Shown here: positions 1 to 7,423 of the stretch, one piece after another
How the letters are laid out: every line of letters begins with the position of its first letter
Position numbering within the stretch: the first letter of the stretch is position 1
Assembly (NCBI GenBank): GCA_036351575.1
Contig: JAZBPJ010000041.1
Coordinates: 1 to 23,709, forward strand
Direction: 5' to 3'
Length of the DNA: 23,709 nt
Source of the DNA: JABDPF01 sp036351575
Lineage (GTDB): Bacteria; Pseudomonadota; Gammaproteobacteria; Xanthomonadales; SZUA-36
Program-made: the position numbers and the translations under genes
Notes under the pieces: generated by a model
What the model was told of the DNA's origin: nothing
What the model saw: the letters and a program-made list of their open reading frames with translations, nothing else
Databases searched by the model: none

Positions 1-49
1 TATCCGCATTATTGAATTTCAAAGGCAGAAAAAAGACTCGACGATCACG

Positions 50-439
50 ATGATTTACAAGCTGCTGGCCGATTTCGTCTTCCTTGCCCACCTGTCGTTC
101 GTGTTGTTCGTCGTGCTGGGCGGCCTGGCCGTCTGGCGTTGGCCGAAGCTGGCGTGGCTGCATCTGCCGGCCATGGCCTGGGGCGCGCTGATCAGTTTTG
201 CGGGCTGGATCTGTCCGCTCACGCCGTGGGAGCAGTCGCTGCGCCGCCTCGCCGGTGAGGCGGGTTACAGCGACGGATTCGTGGAAAACTACCTGCTGCA
301 CCTGCTCTACCCGGAGGGTCTGACGCGGGATGTGCAAATCGTGCTGGGTGTGCTCGTGCTCGTGATCAACGCGGCCGCCTACGCATTCATCATGGCCCGG
401 CGCCTGCGCGGCGGCGAGATTAAACCGGGGTCAGAGTAG
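50..439 (+). CDS. DUF2784 domain-containing small membrane protein
   Basis: A 129-residue protein that matches the DUF2784 family by its overall pattern: an N-terminal hydrophobic helix (about residues 5-27), a second (37-55) leading into the conserved stretch GWICPLTPWE, a Tyr/Pro-containing loop (YLLHLLYPEG, about 81-90), and a third helix (about 97-115) followed by a basic tail. It is predicted to sit in the inner membrane. The biochemical role of the family is unknown. The start is an ATG with only a weak upstream purine signal, but the family normally begins just before this first helix. The last codons (Gly-Ser-Glu-stop) lie within the left arm of the palindrome at 427-457, so the C-terminus has apparently been set by that repeat. 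It is convergent with the M14 peptidase gene. Confidence 0.85.
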   Translation: MIYKLLADFVFLAHLSFVLFVVLGGLAVWRWPKLAWLHLPAMAWGALISFAGWICPLTPWEQSLRRLAGEAGYSDGFVENYLLHLLYPEGLTRDVQIVLGVLVLVINAAAYAFIMARRLRGGEIKPGSE

Positions 440-457
440 CTGAGCTACTCTGACCCC
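427..457. repeat. REP-like perfect palindrome (GGGGTCAGAGTAG type), possible terminator
   Basis: Two 15-base arms (427-441 and 443-457) are exact reverse complements around one central base; the left arm begins GGGGTCAGAGTAG. The stem can be lengthened by AAAC (422-425) pairing with GTTT (460-463), and five T residues (461-465) follow on the plus strand, so the transcript of the DUF2784 gene could terminate here. The motif family with GGGGTCAGAGTA ends is, from general knowledge, a dispersed extragenic palindrome linked to RAYT/IS200-like transposases in many Proteobacteria. I saw no second copy in this window. The stop codons of both flanking convergent genes fall in or right beside it. Confidence 0.8.
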
Positions 458-464
458 ATGTTTT

Positions 465-1652
465 TCATCGCGCCAGCATCTCCCGCATCAACTCTTCGGC
501 GAACACCACCGCGGCGTCCCTGATGGCCTCGCGGTCGGTCTCGTCCCCGCACTCGTAGGTGACGGCCGGAATGCCCCGGCTGCTGTAGAAGTAGTTCTTG
601 GCGTTGGGCTGTTTCAGGTTGGTCGAGGGAACGTGCTTGAACGGAAAGTCCGGCAGGCGTTCTCGTGAGGCGGCCAGCCAGGCCGACGAGAAGTCCGGGG
701 GGTCCTCGACCACGGGCGGGGTGTAAAACAGGTCTTCCCAGGTCGAGTGGAAGTCCATCACCAGTTTCAGTTCGTGGCCGCTTTCTTCGAGGTCTTCGAT
801 CCAGCGCATCACGGCCCGTGTTTCCGGCAGGTCGAACGGTCCCCAGTCTCGGTTCATGTCCTTGTCGCCGGCGCTGTGCCGCCAGTGGCCATTGGCCAGG
901 CCGTCCGGGTTCATCAGCGGAACGACGCCCAGCTTGAAGCGCTCGCGAAAGCGCAGGGCCAGTTCGCTGTTCGAAAAGACGGCATCAAGAAAGACTTTCA
1001 TGCCGATCGCGCCGGTGACCTCCGGCGGGTGCTGGCGGCCGATCATCAGGATGAATTCCGGCTTGTCCGGCGTCTGCGCGATGAAAACGGGGCGGCCTTC
1101 CTGGCTCGGGGCCAGCAGGGAAACGTCGACGTCTTCCACGGCATCCAGGTCCTCGAGCCAGCGGTCGTATGTTTCGCTGTCGATGATCTCCTGGCCGGCG
1201 ACCCAGGTCTGGGCGGATTGCAGCGTGAAACGGAACGACATTTCCTTGCTGCGTCTTTCGCGGCCGCTGACAAAGTCTTTGGGGATGCGGGCCCAGTTTT
1301 TTCCATCGTCGCTGATCTTCGGCCAGTAACGCGCGTAACCGTGGTCCATCTTCAGCGTGACGCGAACCGTTGCGCCCGCTTCGCCGCTGGCCCGGAAAGC
1401 GTACCAGGCCGACGGGTTGATCGGCGGCTGGTCTTCCGGGACGAGCTTCAGCGTGAAACTGCCGTCCGCTTCCACGGTGCACAGACCGAGGTTGCCGGTT
1501 TCAAATTGTGCGTCCAGCAGCACGGTGTCAGACGAGCAATGGGTATCCGGCACGGGCCAGGTCGCTACGGCCTCGTCGGGGTCGGGCGCAGCGGAGGAGG
1601 CACAGGCAGCAGCCAGGAAAGAAAACAAAAGAAGGAAAGCAAAGCGATTCAT
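465..1652 (-). CDS. M14-family zinc carboxypeptidase, lipoprotein
   Basis: A 395-residue protein starting MNRFAF. This start is preferred over an upstream in-frame codon because it overlaps the stop of the preceding SGNH gene as ATGA and begins directly with a signal peptide. A lipobox (LAAAC, Cys17) predicts a lipid-anchored envelope protein. After an N-terminal beta-rich region (about 30-150) comes the M14 domain with its expected landmarks: HPPE (His208, Glu211) and FHS (His302) as zinc ligands, NRD (267-269) for substrate binding, and Glu367 in TYECGDET as the likely catalytic base. It should cleave C-terminal residues or an amide from a peptide or cell-wall fragment; the substrate cannot be read from sequence. 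Its coupling to another lipoprotein hydrolase suggests a shared envelope or nutrient-scavenging role. Confidence 0.88.
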   Translation of the reverse strand: MNRFAFLLLFSFLAAACASSAAPDPDEAVATWPVPDTHCSSDTVLLDAQFETGNLGLCTVEADGSFTLKLVPEDQPPINPSAWYAFRASGEAGATVRVTLKMDHGYARYWPKISDDGKNWARIPKDFVSGRERRSKEMSFRFTLQSAQTWVAGQEIIDSETYDRWLEDLDAVEDVDVSLLAPSQEGRPVFIAQTPDKPEFILMIGRQHPPEVTGAIGMKVFLDAVFSNSELALRFRERFKLGVVPLMNPDGLANGHWRHSAGDKDMNRDWGPFDLPETRAVMRWIEDLEESGHELKLVMDFHSTWEDLFYTPPVVEDPPDFSSAWLAASRERLPDFPFKHVPSTNLKQPNAKNYFYSSRGIPAVTYECGDETDREAIRDAAVVFAEELMREMLAR

Positions 1653-2425
1653 GGTTTCTCTTTGTAGTCGTTGACGACGCGCCATGCAGTCTGCTGCAGT
1701 TCTTGCGCAAGTTCTTTATCGATCCCGGCGGTGTATGCGTTACCGACGGGGGATGCTCCGCGCAGTACCGCGTAAAAAACACAGGCGGCCAGGTAGGTGC
1801 CCTGGCGGGACGGGTGAAAGCCGTCCGGGTCGAACAGGTCCACGCCGGGTATCGTTCCAATGGCCTCGGCGAAGGCCAGGCCGACGGGGGCGACCGTCAC
1901 GCCGAGCCGTGCGCCCAGCGCGCTGTAGACAGAGTCGAGAACCGCTGTCATCTCCGGGCGGTCGCGGTAGGCCCAGGTCATGAAGACAAAGGGTTCGGCG
2001 CCCTCGCTGCGGATCAGCCTCGCGTATTTTTCCGCGGCCGCCTCAAGGCCCGGGCGGCGTTCCTCGTCGACCGCTTCCAGGCTGTGGCCCTGGAGCACGA
2101 CGGCGTCCCATTCGTACACGTCCAGCATCTGCCGCAGCCCGCCTTCGTGGTTGGCCAGTTCCTCGCCCGAGATGGTCATGGCCTTGGTGAAGCGCGCGGC
2201 GTTGCCGGTCGGGTCGGACGCAGCCGCCAGGTTGCGGTAGTGGCCATGCAGCGAATTGTTGAAGTAGGTGAAGCTGTTGCCCACGAACAAAACCCGCTCG
2301 GGAATATCGGCAGCAGGCGCTTGCGGATTGGGCGTGGACGGCGATGCGCAGGCGGCGAGCCCGAATAAAAGAAAGAGCATGGCCAGCAGCCAAGCTGCCG
2401 GCCACCGGATCACGACGGGCTTCAT
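1649..2425 (-). CDS. SGNH/GDSL-type hydrolase lipoprotein
   Basis: A 258-residue protein with a signal peptide and lipobox (GLAAC, Cys26). The mature part has SGNH-hydrolase landmarks: block I as VGNSF (nucleophile Ser51) close to the mature N-terminus and block V as DGFHPS (Asp201, His204) near the C-terminus, with LQGHS (about 111-115) where block III is expected. These families are serine esterases or acetylesterases acting on lipids, sugars or peptidoglycan; the substrate is not determinable here. It lies 18 bp downstream of malate synthase and overlaps the M14 peptidase by 4 bp, so at least the two lipoproteins are likely co-translated. The family call is good; the exact subfamily (DUF4886-like or another SGNH clade) is uncertain. 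Confidence 0.8.
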   Translation of the reverse strand: MKPVVIRWPAAWLLAMLFLLFGLAACASPSTPNPQAPAADIPERVLFVGNSFTYFNNSLHGHYRNLAAASDPTGNAARFTKAMTISGEELANHEGGLRQMLDVYEWDAVVLQGHSLEAVDEERRPGLEAAAEKYARLIRSEGAEPFVFMTWAYRDRPEMTAVLDSVYSALGARLGVTVAPVGLAFAEAIGTIPGVDLFDPDGFHPSRQGTYLAACVFYAVLRGASPVGNAYTAGIDKELAQELQQTAWRVVNDYKEKP

Positions 2426-2443
2426 GCAGTGATCCCCGCTCGG

Positions 2444-4624
2444 TCAGGCGCCAAAGTGTTTCTTGGCCTCGGCCCGCCAGCGGTGCAGCAGGGGTTCGGT
2501 GAAGCCGCTCGGCTGCTCGCGGCCCAGCAGCACCAGGTCGCAGGCCGCGCGGAACGCGAAGCTCTTGTCGAAATCCGGCGCCATGTTGCGGTAGTTCGGG
2601 TCGCCGGCGTTCTGGGCGTCCACCACCTCGGCCATGCGCCGCATCGTTTCCATGACCTGTTCCAGCGAGCAGATGTCGTGGTACAGCCAGTTGCAAATGT
2701 GCAGGCTGGAAATGCGCAGCGTCGCGCGGTCTTCCATCAGGCCGACGTTGTTGATGTCCGGCACCTTGGAGCAGCCGATGCCCTGGTCGATCCAGCGCAC
2801 CACGTAGCCGAGGATGCCCTGGGCGTTGTTGTCCAGTTCGGCCTGGATTTCCTCGGGTGTCAGTTCGCGGTCGAGCAACGGCGGCGTGAGGATGTCGTCC
2901 AGGCTGGCGGGTTCGCGCGACATCAGTTCTTCCTGCCGGGCGCTGACGTCGTATTGCATGTAGTGCAGCGCGTGCAGGGTTGCGGCGGTGGGCGAGGGCA
3001 CCCAGGCGCAGGTCGCGCCGGCTTCCAGGTGCGCCATCTTGCTGTCGTACATGGCGCGCATCTCGTCCGGCATCGCCCACATGCCCTTGCCGATCTGGGC
3101 CTTGCCGCGGAAGCCGCATTGCAGGCCGATATCCACGTTCTGGTTCTCGTAGGCCTGGATCCAGGGCTGGTGCTTGATTTCTTCCTTGGGCAGCATCGGG
3201 CCGGCTGCCATGCTGGTATGGATCTCGTCGCCCGTGCGATCGAGGAAGCCCGTGTTGATGAACACGACGCGCCCGGCGACCGCGCGGATGCATTCCCGCA
3301 GGTTGGCCGTGGTGCGGCGCTCCTCGTCCATCACGCCGACCTTGATGGTATGGCGCGCCAGGCCGAGGGCGTCCTCGATGCGGTCGAACAGGCGGTCACA
3401 GAAACGTGCTTCGCTGGCGCCGCGCATCTTGGGTTTGACGATGTAGATGCTGCCGGCCTGCCCGTTGCGGTAGCGGCAGTTGCCGTTGAGGTTGTTCATC
3501 GCGCACAGCACCGTGATCATGCCGTCCATGATGCCTTCGGGTGTCGGCAGGTCCTGCGCGTCCAGCACCGCGTCGGTGGTCATCAGGTGGCCGACGTTGC
3601 GCACCAGCAGCAGGCTTCTGCCGGGCAGCACCAGGCGGTCACCGTCCGGCGCCGTGTATTCCCGGTCGGGGTTCAGTCGGCGCGTCAGGGTCTTTCCACC
3701 CTTCTCGAACGTGTCTTCCAGGTCGCCTGTCATCAGTCCGAGCCAGTTGCGGTAGACGTTGACCTTGTCGGCCACGTCAACGGCCGCCACCGAGTCTTCG
3801 CAGTCCTGGATGGTGGTGATGGCCGATTCGGCGATGATGTCCTTGAGGCCGGAGGCCGACATCGAACCGATGGGGTGTTCCTTGTCGATCTGCAGTTCCA
3901 GGTGCAGGCCATTGGCTTTCAGCAGCACGGTGCCGTTTCCGCCGTCCGCGCCGTAGCCGGCGAACTGCTTCGGGTCGGCGAGGGAAGTGACCGGGCCGTC
4001 TTTCATCTTGACGGCGAGGCTGGCGCCCTCGATCGAGGTCTCGACCCGGTAGGCTTCAACGTCGATATGCCGGCCGGCCTCAAGCGGCGCGATCTCGTCG
4101 AGGAAAGCGGCGGCGGCCTCGATAACCTTCATACCGCGCGCGGGGTTGAACGAGGTACCCTTCTCGCAGCCATCGTTCTCGGGAATCATGTCGGTGCCGT
4201 ACAGTGCGTCGTACAGGCTGCCCCAGCGGGCGTTGGCGGCATTCAGCGCGAAACGCGCGTTGCTGACCGGAACGACCAGCTGCGGCCCCGCGATAGTGGC
4301 GATCTCCGGGTCGACGTTCTCGGTCGCGATCTGGAAGTCCCCGCCCTCGGCCACCAGGTAGCTGATTTCGCGCAGGAAGGGCTTGTAGCTCGCCAGGTCG
4401 GGCTTGCCCGGGTTTTCGCGGTGGTAGGCGTTGATCTGCTCGTGCATGCGGTTGCGTTTTTCGAGCAGTACGCGGTTGGCCGGTCCCATGTCCTCGAGCA
4501 GTTTGGCGTATTCCTGCCAGAAACGGTCCGGTTCGATGCCCGCTCCGGGGGCGATTTCGTCGTTTACGAGGTCGTAGAGTTCACGGGCGATCGAAAGCCC
4601 GTGGCATTGAATCCTGGATTCCAT
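2444..4624 (-). CDS. glcB: malate synthase G
   Basis: A 726-residue protein, the usual length for isoform G (about 720), recognisable throughout. It condenses glyoxylate with acetyl-CoA to malate in the cytoplasm, for the glyoxylate shunt or glycolate/glyoxylate use. Visible landmarks include GRSLLLVRNVGHLMT (about 335-349, catalytic Arg336), VMDEERRTTANL (431-442, magnesium ligand Glu), NTGFLDRTGDE (457-467, ligand Asp), Cys618 in GCSKVPD, and catalytic base Asp632 in MEDRATLRIS; numbering is almost that of the E. coli enzyme. A purine-rich AGAAGGAA precedes the ATG. No glycolate oxidase genes are adjacent; two lipoprotein hydrolase genes follow after 18 bp. The KHG aldolase further right would also yield glyoxylate. 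Confidence 0.97.
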   Translation of the reverse strand: MESRIQCHGLSIARELYDLVNDEIAPGAGIEPDRFWQEYAKLLEDMGPANRVLLEKRNRMHEQINAYHRENPGKPDLASYKPFLREISYLVAEGGDFQIATENVDPEIATIAGPQLVVPVSNARFALNAANARWGSLYDALYGTDMIPENDGCEKGTSFNPARGMKVIEAAAAFLDEIAPLEAGRHIDVEAYRVETSIEGASLAVKMKDGPVTSLADPKQFAGYGADGGNGTVLLKANGLHLELQIDKEHPIGSMSASGLKDIIAESAITTIQDCEDSVAAVDVADKVNVYRNWLGLMTGDLEDTFEKGGKTLTRRLNPDREYTAPDGDRLVLPGRSLLLVRNVGHLMTTDAVLDAQDLPTPEGIMDGMITVLCAMNNLNGNCRYRNGQAGSIYIVKPKMRGASEARFCDRLFDRIEDALGLARHTIKVGVMDEERRTTANLRECIRAVAGRVVFINTGFLDRTGDEIHTSMAAGPMLPKEEIKHQPWIQAYENQNVDIGLQCGFRGKAQIGKGMWAMPDEMRAMYDSKMAHLEAGATCAWVPSPTAATLHALHYMQYDVSARQEELMSREPASLDDILTPPLLDRELTPEEIQAELDNNAQGILGYVVRWIDQGIGCSKVPDINNVGLMEDRATLRISSLHICNWLYHDICSLEQVMETMRRMAEVVDAQNAGDPNYRNMAPDFDKSFAFRAACDLVLLGREQPSGFTEPLLHRWRAEAKKHFGA

Positions 4625-4693
4625 GGTTCCTTCTTCCGATTTGTTTTTTCGTTACCGGTATCGGCCTTTACCCGGAGTGGCGCTCGAACGGCG

Positions 4694-5305
4694 TCAGTCC
4701 TGCTGGCTGGCGTAATAGTGTAGCAATTGCTTCAGCCCTTCTGCGCTGATTTCGTTGACCTTGTTTTCCATCAGCCGGGGACAGAGCCGCTCGCCTGTCG
4801 GCACGTACTGCATCGTCGAGTGCAGGTACTCCATCCACTGCCCGGCCAGGCGCGGTTCCTTGCCAGCCAGCGCGCCACCCTCGGCGTGGCATTTTTCGCA
4901 GTTTTCCTCGTGCAGTGTTTTTCCGGCCGCCGCAAGCGCCGGATCGAATTCCTGCGTTGCCGGCACGAAGACCTGGGACCCGTACCAGTCGCTGATCGCG
5001 GCAATATCGTCTTCACCGAGTGCGCCGGCTTTTTCGCACATGTCGATTTCGGTGCCCGCTTTCGGGCCGCTGCGGTAGGTCGTTTTTACGCAGGGACGGT
5101 CCCAAAGCTGGAAGCCGCGCAGGGTCTTGGCGATGAACCCGGGTGTCTGGCCCGCGATGATCGGGACGTCGGCGTATGGCGATACACCTGCCGGTCCGTG
5201 ACAACTGTCGCATTCGGCCTTCAGGGCTTCAAGGTCCGCGGCCTGGGAGGAGATGGCGGAAAGTGTGAGGATGAGCGTAATGATGATGGTTGCAGATCGA
5301 TGCAT
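4694..5305 (-). CDS. periplasmic dihaem cytochrome c (c4-like)
   Basis: A 203-residue electron carrier. The start MHRSAT is chosen because it opens a signal peptide (about 1-22, ending QAA) and has AAGGAA immediately upstream; a longer in-frame reading adds 69 residues without a signal. Two haem-binding motifs are present: CDSCH (Cys32, Cys35, His36) and CEKCH (Cys136, Cys139, His140). Met89 and Met179, each followed by a helix ending in a Tyr, are plausible distal ligands, as in cytochrome c4, giving two similar halves. Three further cysteines (72, 90, 175) are unusual; Cys72 and Cys90 could form a disulfide. No partner oxidase or dehydrogenase is adjacent. It lies between the CAP-domain gene and malate synthase, with 69 bp to the latter. 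Confidence 0.9.
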   Translation of the reverse strand: MHRSATIIITLILTLSAISSQAADLEALKAECDSCHGPAGVSPYADVPIIAGQTPGFIAKTLRGFQLWDRPCVKTTYRSGPKAGTEIDMCEKAGALGEDDIAAISDWYGSQVFVPATQEFDPALAAAGKTLHEENCEKCHAEGGALAGKEPRLAGQWMEYLHSTMQYVPTGERLCPRLMENKVNEISAEGLKQLLHYYASQQD

Positions 5306-5372
5306 TTCCTTAACCTGGGGGTTGAGATGGGTTTTTCTTGCCATCCTCCAAGGGTAACGTGCATGGCCAGCG

Positions 5373-5436
5373 AGCACCATCCCCGAAAGCAAATTCGAGG
5401 ATGGTGTGCTGAGCAAAGAGGCTTCGACGCGCTCAG
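5373..5436. repeat. imperfect hairpin plus dispersed-repeat-like motif after the CAP gene
   Basis: AGCACCATCC (5373-5382) can pair with GGATGGTGTGCT (5399-5410), with a two-base bulge. Next to it is CTTCGACGCGCTCAG (5422-5436), which resembles the CTTCGACAAGCTCAG dispersed motif common at gene ends in many bacteria. The stop codon of the CAP gene (5433-5435) lies inside it. CCATCCTC at 5341-5348 is also complementary to GAGGATGG at 5397-5404, giving an alternative fold. There is no T-tract, so intrinsic termination is doubtful. Confidence 0.35.
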
Positions 5437-7283
5437 CCGCCGAAGTCGAGCGTCCAGAAATAGTGGAACGAGTAACCGTTCTCCAGGTCTTTGCCGAATC
5501 CGATACCGGCATGCGTCCAGTCGGCGCTCATGATGGCCTCGCAGTGGCCCGATGAACTGCCGAGCCACATGTCCACGACATCGGAGTACGAGCGGTCGTT
5601 GCTGGACGCCGCGATGTTTTCGCCGATCCTGGTGCCGTTCCAGTAGGGAAATACGCGGTCGCCGAAAGAGGTGCCGTCCGCGGAAGTATGCGAGAAGTAG
5701 CCTTGCGCGGCCATGTCCATCGAGTGCTGCATCGCGATGGTCGCCAGCGAATCGCTCCACTCCAACGGTGGCTGGGCCGGGTATTCCGTGCCCCGGCAGG
5801 TGGTGGGCGTGGTGCGGGCGTCGTTGACCGCGCTCAGCATGGCCTGCAGCTTGGCGCCGGTCGTGGAGTCCGGCAGTTGCTTGTTGACCGTGATGTAAAC
5901 GTCATCGCTGTCGCTCTTGCCGCCGTCGTCGGTCACGGTGAGGCGCAGGCGGATGGTCGTGGCTTCATCGGGCGCGGTGAAAGTGACTTCGCTGGTGTCG
6001 GCGCCGGACAGGCTGACCGGATCGCCCGATACCTGGCTCCAGGACCAATCCACGATCGTTCCGTCCGGATCGCTGCCGTCACCCGTTACCGTGACGGAAT
6101 CGCCGGCCTCGACCGTGAAATCGTTGCCGGCATCGGCGGTGGGCGCCTTGTTGGGGTCGTCGAAGCTGATCTTGACTTCGTCGCTGTCGGTGGCTCCGTC
6201 ATCGTCGGTTACGGTCAGGCGCAGGCGCGTGTAGCCCTCTTCGAGGGGCGCGGTGAAACTGACGGTTGCACTGTTCGCGCCGGCGAGAGAGACGTATTGA
6301 CCCGCCACGCGTTTCCACTGGTAACTCACGATCTCGCCGTCGAGATCGCTGCCAGTACCGGTGATATTGACTTCCTCGCCGATGTTGACCGTAAAGTCGG
6401 GTCCCGCAGCGGCCTCCGGCTTGCTGTTCGTATCGACGATTTCGATGGCGACGTCATCGTCGGCGCTCATTTCGTCATTATCGACGACGGTCAGGCGCAG
6501 CCGTACCGTGCCGCTTTCCTCCGGGGCCGTGAACGAAACGGTCCAGTCCTCGGCGCCATCGAGCGCCACGTCCGGGCCGGATACCTGGGTCCAGAAATGG
6601 CTCGTGATATGACCGTCCGGATCATCGCCCTGCCCGTGGACAGAGACGGTGGTGCCCGGCTCGACCGTGAAGTCCTCGCCCGCGGTCGCGCTGGGGGCCA
6701 GCTTCGGCTCTGCGCCGCCCGCGTAGTCAATGCTGTCGATCAGGAACTGCTGGGAAGCCGTGTCCCAGGACAATCCGATGTCGACGACGTCGTCTTCGAC
6801 CCGGGCCCCGGAAATGAGAAGCCGCCCGTCTTCCGGGCTGGTGACCGTCGCGCCGCCGGTTACGACGCTGTCGGGGTCGGAAATGAATTCCGACTCGAAG
6901 CGGACCACATTGAAGACGACCTCTTTCTCGGCCGTGCCGCCGCCTTCTTCAGTGACGACCACGCGCAGCGTGTGTTCGCCTTCGCCCGAAATGGAGAACG
7001 CCCACTTCATCGACCAGCCGGAGTTCTCCGAACCCGGTATGTCGGGGAACACGGCGGCGACGTCGCCGCGGGCGCTGCCGTAGGGCAGGTAGCCCAGGCT
7101 GACGCCGTTGATAAAGGCTTCCACCGAGACGACTCCGCGGTCGCTCACGGCCCAGCCCGAGATCAGGCCGATGCCCGAGCGCGTCGAATCCGGCGCGGGT
7201 TCTTCGATGGAAAAAGTGATTTCGGCCAGCGCAGGGGTTGCGCAGACCAGCAGTAGCGTAGCCAGCAGTCTCGAAATGATCAT
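5433..7283 (-). CDS. secreted protein with three PKD-like repeats and C-terminal CAP/SCP domain
   Basis: A 616-residue secreted protein. The ATG at 7283 is preferred over a GTG six bases upstream because AGGGAG lies 7 bases before it. A signal peptide ends at ALA (about residue 20). An N-terminal beta-sandwich-like region (about 22-130) is followed by three tandem PKD/REJ-like Ig modules (about 195-285, 289-375, 380-467), each with the pattern AGxDFTVExG, GSDPDG, TAP and RLRLTVTDDDG. The C-terminal 140 residues form a CAP/SCP-PR1 domain with the conserved HSMDMAAQGYFSH, GENIA and GHCEAIM segments and the paired His residues expected in the cavity. CAP proteins have varied extracellular roles, and bacterial activity is mostly unassigned. 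The PKD modules probably serve as spacers or adhesion units. Confidence 0.9.
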   Translation of the reverse strand: MIISRLLATLLLVCATPALAEITFSIEEPAPDSTRSGIGLISGWAVSDRGVVSVEAFINGVSLGYLPYGSARGDVAAVFPDIPGSENSGWSMKWAFSISGEGEHTLRVVVTEEGGGTAEKEVVFNVVRFESEFISDPDSVVTGGATVTSPEDGRLLISGARVEDDVVDIGLSWDTASQQFLIDSIDYAGGAEPKLAPSATAGEDFTVEPGTTVSVHGQGDDPDGHITSHFWTQVSGPDVALDGAEDWTVSFTAPEESGTVRLRLTVVDNDEMSADDDVAIEIVDTNSKPEAAAGPDFTVNIGEEVNITGTGSDLDGEIVSYQWKRVAGQYVSLAGANSATVSFTAPLEEGYTRLRLTVTDDDGATDSDEVKISFDDPNKAPTADAGNDFTVEAGDSVTVTGDGSDPDGTIVDWSWSQVSGDPVSLSGADTSEVTFTAPDEATTIRLRLTVTDDGGKSDSDDVYITVNKQLPDSTTGAKLQAMLSAVNDARTTPTTCRGTEYPAQPPLEWSDSLATIAMQHSMDMAAQGYFSHTSADGTSFGDRVFPYWNGTRIGENIAASSNDRSYSDVVDMWLGSSSGHCEAIMSADWTHAGIGFGKDLENGYSFHYFWTLDFGG

Positions 7284-7287
7284 CTCC

Positions 7288-7296
7288 ACCCTCCCT
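7288..7296 (-). promoter_or_regulatory. ribosome binding site deciding the CAP gene start
   Basis: On the minus strand AGGGAGGGT precedes the ATG at 7283, with AGGGAG ending 7 bases upstream. This spacing favours the ATG over the alternative GTG at 7289, which overlaps this signal. Confidence 0.6.
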
Positions 7297-7423
7297 GATG
7301 GAACGGGCGCCTATCCCTGGCGCATGATCTCAATATCCCTTATACCATGACGTTTTCCGCATGAATTCTTCAATCCGACCGGCGGACTGGCCAGCACGAC
7401 AAACGGCGCCGATAATGGGTTTC

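Noticed and set aside
2429..4723. 764-codon open frame on the plus strand opposite malate synthase
   Set aside because: It mirrors a clear glcB gene, has low-complexity His/Val/Ala/Arg-rich composition and no recognisable domain; long antisense frames are common in GC-rich coding DNA.
5373..5410. Intrinsic terminator for the CAP gene
   Set aside because: The stem is imperfect and no T-run follows on the minus strand.
5688..7256. 522-codon plus-strand frame opposite the CAP/PKD gene
   Set aside because: Shadow frame; its apparent repeats only reflect the PKD repeats of the real gene.
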